From Gymnothorax reevesii (taxonomy: Eukaryota > Chordata > Actinopteri > Anguilliformes > Muraenidae), in the NCBI GenBank assembly GCA_029721435.1, contig CM056586.1, positions 69,403,679-69,467,678 of the forward strand: a stretch of 64,000 nucleotides of DNA, given 5' to 3'. Each line of letters begins with the position of its first letter. The first letter of the stretch is position 1. The notes under the pieces were generated by a model. The model ran no database searches, was not told where the DNA came from, and saw only the letters and a list, made by a program, of their open reading frames with translations. This document shows positions 48,094-58,445 of the stretch, piece by piece. Both the position numbers and the translations under genes were made by a program.

Positions 48094-48188
48094 ATATTGC
48101 AGTTGGAGCACCGTACGATGATGACGGAGCAGGGAAAGTGTATATTTACCACGGCTCCGCTGATGGAATCAAAACCACGCCAGCACAG
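48094..48188 (+). CDS. itga6: itga6 exon 8: propeller blade 6
   Basis: Residues 397-428, DIAVGAPYDDDGAGKVYIYHG and a short tail ending TPAQ. The loop DDDGAGK is about two residues longer than the mammalian alpha-6 form as remembered. The acceptor follows a (CT)-rich tract and the donor is GTCAGC, phase 0. Confidence 0.93.
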
Positions 48189-48388
48189 GTCAGCACATGT
48201 CCCTGATGCAGCGCACACTTGATTCAGAACTTTCAGATCTTCAGAACTTTTATATGAGCCTAGGACATGAGGAAACGGACCCAGCCATTGAGCACCTGAG
48301 CTGTGCAAAGGGCAAGTGAAGAATTCTGCCACTGAATCTGTCAAATAATCAAATACATGAATTATTAAGAAACCATTTTTGATTTTAG

Positions 48389-48513
48389 GTTCTTGATGGT
48401 GGATCTGGTATCCAACTATTTGGATATTCTCTGGCCGGGAACATGGACCTGGACAGTAATGCTTATCCGGATCTCGTCATTGGTTCTCTTTCAGACACTG
48501 TATTTCTATACAG
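48389..48513 (+). CDS. itga6: itga6 exon 9: propeller blade 7 and last Ca2+ loop
   Basis: Residues 429-470. It reads [20 protein letters not shown], then the Ca2+ loop DLDSNAYPD (448-456) and [14 protein letters not shown], the closing blade of the propeller. Acceptor gattttag, donor GTTAAT, phase 2 (AG|G). Confidence 0.93.
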
Positions 48514-48618
48514 GTTAATATTTTTTTTGCCCATATTTGTAGAATTAAGTAAAATATTTAGCTATTATTTTGGAAAATATAATTATGAAAATGTTAAGTA
48601 CTTTCATTGGCCTTTCAG

Positions 48619-48708
48619 GGCGAAGCCAGTCATAGACATCGAAAAGACGGTCACCATCCTGCCAAAGGAGATTGACCTCACTAAGAAGACCTGTGGGGAC
48701 AGTGTATG
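48619..48708 (+). CDS. itga6: itga6 exon 10: start of thigh domain
   Basis: Residues 470-500. [20 protein letters not shown] opens the thigh domain, followed by [10 protein letters not shown]. The donor GTAATG interrupts a Cys codon (TG|C). The 6.46-kb intron 10 follows. Confidence 0.92.
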
Positions 48709-49310
48709 GTAATGTATTTTAAAGAACCGTAAAAACATGATTTTTAAATCTGCTAAGTTTGACAGAAAAGACATCACTTGTATTCAGAAAAGTACAGGTC
48801 ATAGTTCCATATATCAGGATTGTACGGTTTCCCTTTCGAAGTAACGTTCGTGCCAGCGTTTTGCCGCAAAGTTCTGCAGTCACATTAATGGCCTTCCAAG
48901 TGTCCACCACAAAATGTATTTATTTTTTCAACTTAAATATGTTTTTCGGAACAGTCTTAGAACTATTTGACCATATGCAACCCACTTGCAAACCACTTCA
49001 TTCGTTATGCATCTGCGTGTCAATGCAAATAGCCTCCAGTTACAAGCAACAAATAATGTAGCTGCCACTCAGCATAGATAAACATGCATCAGGCACTATA
49101 GACACTGGCTGCATGCCTGATTGTTTGTGCGTTTATCCATTAGTTGATCCAATAGCAGTAGTGTGATGCCAAAATCAAACATATACATGCAGGCCTACAT
49201 TGGACAGTAGCTTCACTTAATGTCAATATCAAGCTGGGGGGGAATGTGATCCGAGTGACTTTTACCGTGGCGTGGTTTTAGGTGCCGGACGGGCTGTTTA
49301 GGGTATTTTT

Positions 49311-49805
49311 TTTTTTTCTTTTATAAATTTGGCATCTCCAATCCCACCCGAATCTGAATGCCCAATTGGTGAACTATGTACAAGTCTTGCTCATTTGCAA
49401 CCCCTTGTTGCCAATTCAGGAGAGTGAAGACAGTTCACTGCTCTCCTCCGAAGCACAAGCCTGTCAGCCACTGCTTCTTATACACTCATTGGTTGAATCT
49501 TCGCTAGTTCAGAACGAGGGCGGAGGATACCTGGACATGAACAGGCTTAGAATCTTCCTGACGAGCGCCTGTCTGACCAACAGGAGGCGCTTGAGCAACG
49601 AACAAAGATATTAATTTTATTTCCCTTTTCCCGGCAGTCCCTTCCCTATTTGAAACCCTATAGTGCTATAGCCAGTTGTGCACTATGGAAAAGCTGCCGA
49701 TCACTGCTGGTTGGTATGACCGGGGCTCGACCCCGCAACGTGATAGTTACTTCTGCACTGCAACGCAGTGCCTTAAACGAGTGCGCTATCCGGCAGCTCT
49801 GGTTT
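49311..49805 (-). mobile_element. tRNA-derived SINE with poly(A) tail
   Basis: Read on the minus strand, it starts with a tRNA-like head (about 49805-49700): an A-box-like TAGCGCACTCG and a B-box-like GGGTCGAGCCCC, with stem GCACTGC/GCAGTGC between. A body of about 350 bp and an A-rich tail (T run at 49305-49320 on + strand) follow. A direct repeat gggtattttt flanks it (49301-49310 and 49806-49815), the expected target duplication. The family was not identified. Confidence 0.72.
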
Positions 49806-50106
49806 GGGTATTTTTGAAGGTGTTGACCGCCTGGCATTTTCACATACAACAGCCTCAAAAATTTAACATAACATAACATAACATGAATGGCTAGAACAGG
49901 CCGTTCAGCCCAACTACGCTCGCCATTTACACTGCATGGTGCGAAAAACAAAAACATTCAGTGAGCAGCAGTTCATATGCTCTGATTGTGAGAGAGGGGA
50001 GGGGAGAATGGCCTGCTGGCTTGCGCTAACAGAAGGGCTACAGTAACTCTGATAACCTTTCTGCTTTACTGCAGTGAGCGCTGATGCATCTCAGGATGCT
50101 AAGTAG

Positions 50107-50957
50107 GACCGCTCGATTATGGCAAAAATCATAATCTCGATTATTTTGATTCATATTGAAATCACGATTATTCAAAACAATAAGTGGTGCCAGACACAAC
50201 AGACCCCGCCCCTTGCACATGTTGAACTTTGACCTACTTTCCCTAATTTCAATAAGCATCTATTTTGGGTCAGTGGCAATCCCTAAACCAAATTTGGGGC
50301 AACTCTGGCCATTAGTTTTGCTGCTAAAGTGTTAACAAATAAACAATCAAACAAACCGGACCAAAAGCAATATCCTTGCCCTCCCCTTTTGGGGTGGGGC
50401 GGGTTAATTTTTCACTGATTTGAGAATTAGCATTTATTGAAATTAAACAGGTTTTTATTTTTAACACAATGACGTAAATTTTACATTAGAGTTAAGCTGA
50501 CAACAATAATTTAAAATTAAAGCGAAAAATGTTTCAATTATATGCAAATACTAAATAAAAATAAATATCAGAAACTGAGTTGTAGTGCACTCAATGCTTC
50601 AACGAATTTAAGTGCAATGTAAACAAACATACATAGTATGATCTGTATATTGGAGTTAAACTTAAAACATGAAACTACTTTTCAGGTAGTGCTCTCTTGT
50701 GGCCAAAAGGAGTAACAACAAACGCTTTGAAACAGCTGCGTGAAATTACCGTTTGAGTTTAGGGGAGGGGCGGAGGCGGAGCGCCCCGCTGTAAAAGTTG
50801 GCGCGCGCCCTCTACGTTTGCATCACGGGACAGAATGAGAGCAACACGCGAACAGCCTGCGGAACAATAATCGTTTTATGTCAGTTATCTTGTTCTCATG
50901 ATCGTGAGAAGCCAAATTCGAAATTGAAATTGAATTTCAATTAATCGCCCAGCCCTA
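50107..50957. mobile_element. hAT-like non-autonomous element
   Basis: Ends are roughly inverted: 'ctcgattatggcaaaaatcat' on the left and 'ttaatcgcccagccct' on the right, the latter a familiar terminus of teleost hAT-like elements. The interior is AT-rich with a short GC-rich stretch and no transposase frame. Confidence 0.45.
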
Positions 50958-53024
50958 ATGCTCATCAGTTTTAAACTTGAAGGGGAAGGGTGACGAGGCA
51001 GGGTCTATACAGAGCACTTAGACTTCCACTCCTGTCAGCCCAGAACAGAAACTTCCAGTCGCTGTGGGCACAGGCTCTCCGAAACCAGATGATTTATTGT
51101 TAGAGAAAACGTTTTCTGGTCTGATGATTCTCGAATTCTGCTGCAACGGACAGATAGTAGGGTCAGAAGTGGCTGTCAACAGCACGGATCTATTGACCCC
51201 CCCTCCTCCTCCCCCAGCCTGGTGCCTACAGTTCTCGCTGAGGATGGTGTTGTAATGGTATAGGAAATGTTTTCTTGGCCAGCTTTAGGCCCCTTAATGC
51301 CAATCAGTCATTGTTTGAATGCCACACCCTATCCGATTATTGTTGCTGACCATGTGCATCCCTTTATAAACACAACTGACCCGTTTTCTAATGGCTACTT
51401 TCAGCACAATGCAACATATCACAGTCTCAAACTGGTTTCATGAACATGTAAATGAATTCAGTATATCCAGTCACTAAATCTGAATCCTAATTAGCACCTT
51501 TCGGTTTGCTGATGAACAGGAGATTCGCAGGATAATTGCTGCTCACAAACCTGCAAAATTGTGTCGCTATTATGTTAACATGTATTATAATCTCAAGGGA
51601 AAGTTTCTAACATGTTTATCAGATGGGTTTGAGGACTTTGGGCAGGATGTCATCTGATCGTGCACCACAATAAACCATGAGCCAGACGAGTTATCGCTGC
51701 AGTGGACCACACAGGGCTCCACTACTGACAGCGCAGGCCAGGTCAAACAATTCTTGATTTCTGTCATGACATCCGGAGGGTAGTGGCAGAATATATGTAG
51801 TTCAGTTATCCGCAATAAAATATGTAACATCATAGTAGCAAAACATGTAAACTGAAACGATGAGAAATTAAAAGAAAATTGGGCTTCCTGATGGAACCTC
51901 GGACCACAGCTAGTGTGCACATGCTGGGTTTGCAGCGGTCTTTCTAAGTTCAGATATTTAGATTGTGATGTTGCCAAGTATATGTCAGGGAAAACTTTCA
52001 AGTATTTCTCTCCTAACAGTAGTCTATCCCACAAATAAATTTGGTAATTTTAGTCGATGGAGACTAAGCCTTGAATTACCCGCAAGGTGCAACAATCCTA
52101 GACACATGTAAAACTGCACATTTTGGACATCTCTTTGTGTCTGTCCTGTGTTGTCCCAAAGGCAGTTTTTGGGTGGGCGCACTACTACATTTGCAAGTAT
52201 ACATCAGCTGCAGCTCACTAACAAATCTTTGGGTGATCCATGGTTTAAAAATATACCATCTTATACATCTCATACCATTACACTGATGTTCAAAATCTGG
52301 GGATGTTTTCACCCTACATAAGGTGTCATGCTTGATTGAAGATATTGTGTAGGTGTCATTGTAACAATAAAATAGTGTGCAATTTATGCTTAGTACCATT
52401 AAAAACGCACATGTGAGGTGTCTTGGTTGTGCCTGCCCTGGGTGGGGTCGGTCAGCGGCAGTGTCTGTTTCCCGTTCTTGAAAACAACACTCACGGATTG
52501 TTGACCATTGACGGTGCGGACGATGCGCCACCTCTCGGCCGCTGAGACCTGCCCGTAACATGCAAATGGCTCTTTATCTCTCTCTTGTCGTATGCCGCTC
52601 CATATTCTTGACGCCGTAGCATATGTAGGCTATTGACCACACCCAAAAGAACGAGTCTAGCGTCACTGTACTCGTCACAAACAGCTCAATGCTTGTTATT
52701 ACTGTAGTGCTCAGTGTCCACATGATGCGCGTCAGGATTACAATAATACAGGCTATTCTTTATTTCACTCATATCTCACTGGAAAACCAGTGGAAACTGA
52801 ATTGATTTTTCTATTTGCAACAAATACAGTTCTTAACCTCATGCGTGCGTTTTCTATGTTGTTAAGTATATCACCTGCTGAAGTTTCTGGTGACATTTAT
52901 GCTCAGTGGCTCCTAAACTGTGCTGGCAGGGAAACAAAGGGCGTTATATTGCACAGGACCTGATACGATGATGAAGTTTATTTCATATTAAATAGCTGCA
53001 AGCAGGCTGTAAGCATACTATTAA

Positions 53025-54088
53025 AGGCCCAATATGTAATTCTCTGGCTGTAGAGGGCGCTTAACCAAACAAACACAAGAGGCCGAGTTTGATGACGCAA
53101 TCTGATTGCGTGGAATCATGGGAGTTGTTGTCTTCATCAATTTACACGCACTGCTGACAGTTAAATTCTCCGACGTGACTCAAACATGAGCGGCAAAACC
53201 ATGTACATGAATGAGGTAAGGTTATATTTCTTTACTTTGATATAACTTCATCTTATTTCGTTCAGATAAAAAGAATGTAAGAGATAATGATCAGTCGGCC
53301 GTTTACAGCGCTTTTGATGTGCTGCAGGTCAGAGGCTGAGATAAGGGGGTGAGGCCGGCTCGTATTTCCATCTTTGTAGAGAATAATAACAGATATGAAC
53401 ACTCTGTTGCTGAATGCAAATGCTAAACGTAATCGATATCGAGGAAATGCCACTGTCAACTGGCAATGTACGCTTTCAGTTGCTCCTGCCGCTATTGCTA
53501 TAGCTTCTTTAGCAACGATGTGCTCAACAGACCAGCTGGCCAGCGGTTAGCTGTTGAGACACGCTGATAGACCAAACTGAATCATGTATTCAAGGGAGCC
53601 GTGTTCTAACTGCAAGTAGTGTAGCTAACGTAGCACTGACTTCTCATAACGCACAAACGATGTGCCGTAATTTCTTTTTCTCCAATTACAAATTTAGTCA
53701 CAAGAAACCAAGATGACTAAAGTTTATTTAGTAAGGTAGGCTTAGCTTACAACCTGAATAAAATTCGATCTACAACCATGGTGGAAAATTAATTTCCCGA
53801 CACAAGATGGTTACCATCTTGGCTTAACTCTGGTAACGGCGAAGCATCCATGCTCGGAGGGTGATTGTCTCGCTCTCGCGCACTCTTTGTGTTGGGAGTG
53901 ACGTTGAATATGCGACAGAAAGACAGTAAGACATGGCCCGTGTCCCTACATTGATAATATAGATATTTCTGTCTTTGATAATCATTGAATACATCACGGA
54001 TAATGTACGTACACAACACCAAATGATATATAACATATCTATATATTTTATAGGACTTTGAATTAGGAAATTTTACATATTGTGCCTT
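53025..54088. mobile_element. 1.07-kb element with inverted ends, TTAA-flanked
   Basis: The left end (aggcccaatatgtaat) is repeated inverted at the right end (ttttacatattgtgcctt). Both sides abut TTAA (53021-53024 and 54089-54092). No transposase frame was seen inside. The ends are offset by one base, so the exact boundary and the piggyBac-type reading are tentative. Confidence 0.5.
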
Positions 54089-54765
54089 TTAAAAATGCCT
54101 AGTTTTTTATGTGTTGTTCATTTGAAGATCTTCCGTGTATATGTCCAAAAACGTCCTAAAATATGGGGTGGTTGAATATCAGTGTTTTGAGGCTGTCCAG
54201 GAATTTAAAGGAATTTAAAAAGTACTTGTTTCATAGTAGAAAACATTTACCTCTTGGCCTGACTCTGCTTCACTCTCTGGTGGTCAGCAGGGAGAAATTG
54301 CTTGTCATTTGCAGAAGGTTAAACTTGGCTCTACTTTCACACATCACTGGACCTACCTGCTTTTATTCGCCTACTGTTCCCACCACCAAAATCCTCTCCC
54401 CTCTCATTCCACACGCATGGGAACCTGTCACTTCAATCGCTGTGTGTTGCTCCACTGCGAAAGCACGGAAAGTCTCGCCTCACTTGGTGCTATGTGCTCT
54501 TACTTTTTTGTTTAGGACTAGGTGGCGTCATTGGTGTGCGAGTGTACTATGAGTAGGAAGAGTTGAAAACAATTCAGCAATCCGTTCTGTTTTATTTCTG
54601 ACAACTTCAGACATGGTGCACCAACTGTTTGCATGCTCCTGTATAAACCTGATGGTGATATTAGCTGCTAGTGTTTTGGTTTCCTTAGCTGAAATAATTG
54701 CTAATATTTTGAATAACAGACTGTTTGGAATAAAGGTAACACATTTATTGATTGCCTTTTTAGCA

Positions 54766-54806
54766 ACTCTTTAACCAAGGGTGCCAATTTTAATGGAGGG
54801 CATCGT
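54766..54806. repeat. Tc1-like terminal repeat remnant
   Basis: The reverse complement reads cgatgccctccattaaaatt then ggcacccttggttaaag, close to the terminal repeat of the element at 5126-6741. The rest of the transposon is not recognisable. Confidence 0.5.
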
Positions 54807-55168
54807 CTTGTTGCTAAATCCCCAACTTAGAGTAAAAACATGGCTCCTGACATTAACTATCATAGTGCAATGACTTATTATTTAAAACTTGGTCCCAATG
54901 AACGGTATCAATCCCCTGAATCAGGTTTTCTGTAATGAGTGAACAGATCGGGGGCTCTTTCCGGGACAAAGAGGGCAAGAAGATTTGCTACAAACTCCAT
55001 GTGAGAACTTATTTTCTGGGCTTGGGAATACGCAATCCTGTCTTCGGTTTTGATATCCTGAGCTCTGTTGTTTTCTTCATGACATGCATCTTAAATTGGG
55101 TTTGAAGTCACTGCCATTGCGCTGGTTGCTAGTGTCCCTCCTGAAATAATTTTTTATTTTTTTTGCAG

Positions 55169-55230
55169 CTTGGTAGTGGAAGCCTGTTTTACCTACACCG
55201 CAAACCCCAATACCTACAACCCCAGACTCA
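55169..55230 (+). CDS. itga6: itga6 exon 11: thigh domain
   Basis: Residues 500-521, a 62-bp exon reading LVVEACFTYTANPNTYNPRL after the split Cys. It matches the CFEYTANP region of alpha-6. A strong T-rich tract precedes the acceptor ttttgcag, and the donor is GTGAGT. Confidence 0.93.
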
Positions 55231-55323
55231 GTGAGTGAAAAATATCTCGGTCTTGTTACTCTTGCCCTGTGCACAGAAGCTGATGCTGCGTGTGCCGAGC
55301 GCTGACATTTCCTTTCCTGACAG

Positions 55324-55493
55324 CATTGGCCTACTCGCTTGAGGCGGAGTCAGAAAGGAGGAAGCTCGGCCTGCCCTCCAGAGTCATGTTCCTGGATAAA
55401 AAGCCCACTGACTCGGACTACCAATCCAAGGGGACGCTTGACCTTCGAGCGCAGAACAAGAGGAATTGCATCACGTCAAAGCTGAAGCTGCAG
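55324..55493 (+). CDS. itga6: itga6 exon 12: thigh domain
   Basis: Residues 521-577. It begins TLAYSLEAESERRKLGLPSR, matching the alpha-6 segment TLEAEKERRKSGLSSR, and ends TSKLKLQ. Acceptor cctgacag, donor GTATAG, phase 0. The 4.93-kb intron 12 follows. Confidence 0.93.
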
Positions 55494-55887
55494 GTATAGT
55501 GTCCTGACCTGGCTGTCTATGAAATGGCGTGATTGGAGGCTTGCGTGGTGGGTTCCGGACGTTAGTGAGGGCTGATTGACTGTGGGTTGAAAGCAGTGCA
55601 GTGAAATGTAATTGTGGGGGGTTACAGCTTGCTGTCAACTTTGAACGAGAGCACATCTATTGCTGGAGTAGTAAAGATGGTGGTCATTGAAAGTAACATG
55701 ATATAATGGTCTCAGAATTTATCTCAAACGTATTACAGAAACTTGAGTATTGCAGTATTAGTTGCTTTTACTGCTGGCCATAGTTTAAAAGACATATGAT
55801 TATAAGATTTAATTCGCAAACTATTTTTGAGTGATCAGAGCTTAAGTGATCACTTATTGAAAAATTTTCCCCCCACTTTTTACTATT

Positions 55888-56240
55888 TTACCCGTCCCGA
55901 AGTGGAAGGGTGATAGAGGGATGAATGTCGTCCTTCCCAGCATCAGTCAGTCCATCCCATCTGTCCATCCCTCCGTCACGCTTTGTTCCCGAACCGAGAC
56001 TCTCGAACCATTCAATATAACATATGGATACATCTTATTGTGTAGATGTGCCTTTTCGTACTTCGGATTTTCCACCTGTCTGTCTGCCCGTCACTCCTGT
56101 AAATTTTGTTTCCAGGCATGATATCAGCCATCCAGTGGTGATCCAGGGGTATTTCATGCTCGTTATCCCCTCGCCGACGTAATAGTAGGAGGGGGATATA
56201 GTAACGCTAACGTCCGTCCGTCCGTCACAAGTCTGGCATC
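55888..56240. repeat. Repeat heads preceding the 140-bp array
   Basis: Two related stretches with 'ggagggggatatag' or 'gtggaagggtgatagaggga' and 'gtccgtccgtcac' motifs. A third appears at 46810-46870 in intron 6. They look like parts of one dispersed repeat family. Confidence 0.45.
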
Positions 56241-56242
56241 CG

Positions 56243-56802
56243 TTCAATAACTTTAGTTATGTTTGACAGATTTTAATGAAATTTTATGTGAAGGTTCATT
56301 ATATCAAAATACAGGCTACGTTTGATTTCAGAGTATGTAGGTCAAAGGTCATATCTCATTAAATATGCAAAAATGGTTTCCTTTCGATTACTTGAGTAAT
56401 GCGTAACGGATTTTTATGAAATTTGATGTGAAGGTGCTTCATATCAAAATACAGGCTAAGTTTGATTTCAGAGTATGTAGGTCAAAGGTCATATCTCATT
56501 AAATATGCAAAAATGGTTTCCTTTCGATTACTTGAGTAATGCGTGACGGATTTTTATGAAATTTGATGTGAAGGTGCTTCATATCAAAATACAGGCTAAG
56601 TTCGATTTCGGAGTATGTAGGTCAAAGGTCATAGCTCATTAAATATGCAAAAATGGTTTCCGTTCGATAACTTAGGTAATTTTGGACGGATTTCAATGAA
56701 ATATGAAATAAAGGTACATGATATCAAATTAAAGCCCAAGTTTGATTTTGGAGTATATAGGTCAAAGGTCATAGCTCATTAAATATGCAAAAATGGTTTC
56801 CA
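56243..56802. repeat. 140-bp tandem array, four copies
   Basis: The marker gtcaaaggtcat recurs at 56341, 56481, 56621 and 56761, exactly 140 bp apart. Copies 2 and 3 are nearly identical; the first and last are more diverged. Each unit includes cattaaatatgcaaaaatgg. It lies directly after a (CCGT)n-like head at 56205-56225. Confidence 0.92.
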
Positions 56803-57417
56803 GAAGATTTAACAGTATAATGTGATGACTGTCCCATTGGGCCTCATCATTTTGTTGTCCTGAATGCTGCTTCTTAATCACACCCAAGATTTCTCTCATG
56901 CCATTACACTGTTTCAAATATTATACAGTATTAACCTTTGAAAGTTCAAGGATACGTTCATATTATGTTTTCACTTTTTACTCTTCTCTCATTTTGTCAC
57001 CTTTTCATATATACTTTAATCTTCTTCTGTAAATCCCTGATTTTATTCACATTCTTTTATTAAATCTGTATACCAGCTAACATAAAGTTCATTTTCAGAT
57101 CTTCTTCTGGGCCATTCCATAAAGTAGTAAACTTTCTGTAAATCCAATCCCTGGGTAATTATACCTTCCTTGCCTAGTAATATAGTATAGTCTAATGAAA
57201 GTACCTTCTTCTGAGATATATAAACATGTAGATGTACAACATTAGTACCCAGCGAGGGTATGCTACGCTGTGCATTGCCCTTGTCATTAGTTTGGATGTG
57301 GTAACAGATGCAAAGTATTAATGTTGGTATATTTATCATTATAAACGCCTTCGCAAATGCTAATCTTGCACCTTTTATCTAACAACTACCAAATTTTATA
57401 CATTAGAGTCCGCCTAC

Positions 57418-57565
57418 GCCAATCAGCCATAACATTCTGACCACCTGCCTAATATTGTGTTGGTCCCCCTTTTACCGCCAAAACAGCGCTGAACCATAGA
57501 AGCAAGGGCTTAGCTAGGTGTGCTGTGGTATCTGGCACAAGATGTGAGCAACAGATCCTTTAAGT
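57418..57565 (-). pseudogene. Tc1-like transposon relic, part 1
   Basis: Begins ccaatcagccataacattct and continues with the minus-strand C-terminal region of a Tc1-like transposase as known from teleosts. It breaks off at 57565 at a 504-bp insertion. Confidence 0.6.
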
Positions 57566-58069
57566 GTGATGGCTGGTGTTTCGAGATGCCAAACGCAGTG
57601 GCCGGAACGAAAGGAAGCACAGGAATGCAAGAGAGACAAACACAGACGAAATAGGAGAGAGAGACTTGCGCTTCCAAAGGACGTAAATCCAGTTCGAGGG
57701 AAACAAGGAAGCAGCGCAAGCTCGACAGTACGAAACTAAGGAAAAATCTCGTTAACCGAGAAAAAGACAAAGCACCAGATGGTGCACAGAAAGAGGAAAG
57801 GAAAGAGAAAGATTGTTTTTACTAACTAACGCTTTCCTTTATGGCAACTAATTCCTCAACACTTCTCTAGCTAGAGATCTTGCGGGCTACAGTGCAGTGG
57901 TAACACTGACACTCTAGCAAAGGCGGCGAGGCGGAACTTGGGCTTAAATAGAGTCCGGGCGCCGCCCACAATTGATGCCAGCTGGCCAAGGAATCCGATT
58001 GTGGGCGAAAGGATATCGTCCCGGACGAGAGTAACAAAGAAAGCTCGCCAGCCTCCAAAAACCATGATA
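57566..58069. mobile_element. 504-bp insertion in the Tc1-like relic
   Basis: The Tc1-like sequence stops at ...ctttaagt and resumes at ttaagtcctgtaag, so ttaagt (57560-57565, 58070-58075) is a 6-bp direct repeat around the insert. The insert is purine-rich in its first half, GC-rich in its second, with a TTAAATAG stretch near 57945. It might be a solo LTR or an unknown short element; TG...CA ends are not evident. Confidence 0.6.
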
Positions 58070-58445
58070 TTAAGTCCTGTAAGCTGTGAGGTGGGGCCTG
58101 TATGCGTAGGATCCCACAGATGCTCGATTAGCTTGAGATCGGGGGAATTTAGAGGCCAAGTCAACTCCTTGAACTTGTTGTTCCTCATACCATTCCTAAG
58201 TCATTTTAGCAGTCAGGCAGAATGCATTATCCTGCTGAAAGAGTTACTGCCATTAGAGAATACCACTGCCTTGAAGGAATTTACTTGGTGTGCAACGATG
58301 TATTTTAGGTGATGAGTGTCAAAGTAACATCCACATGAATGACAGGACCCAAGGTTTCTCAGCAGAACTTTGCCCAAAGCAGTGCTGGAAGGAAGCAGCG
58401 AAGGAGCTAATGGCCTCCTTTCCTTCATGAAATGGACTGACACTA
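58070..58445 (-). pseudogene. Tc1-like transposon relic, part 2
   Basis: Continues part 1. The minus strand encodes ELTWPLNSPDLKLIEHLWDP, the NSPDLNPIEHLWD motif that holds the last catalytic Glu. Further on, 'attatcctgctgaaaga' and 'acatccacatgaatg' keep the family order. Frames are broken. Confidence 0.65.

Noticed and set aside
49700..49805. A functional tRNA gene on the minus strand
   Set aside because: The A/B-box-like sequences are diverged and are followed by a 350-bp body, an A-rich tail and a target duplication, which fits a SINE head and not a tRNA gene.
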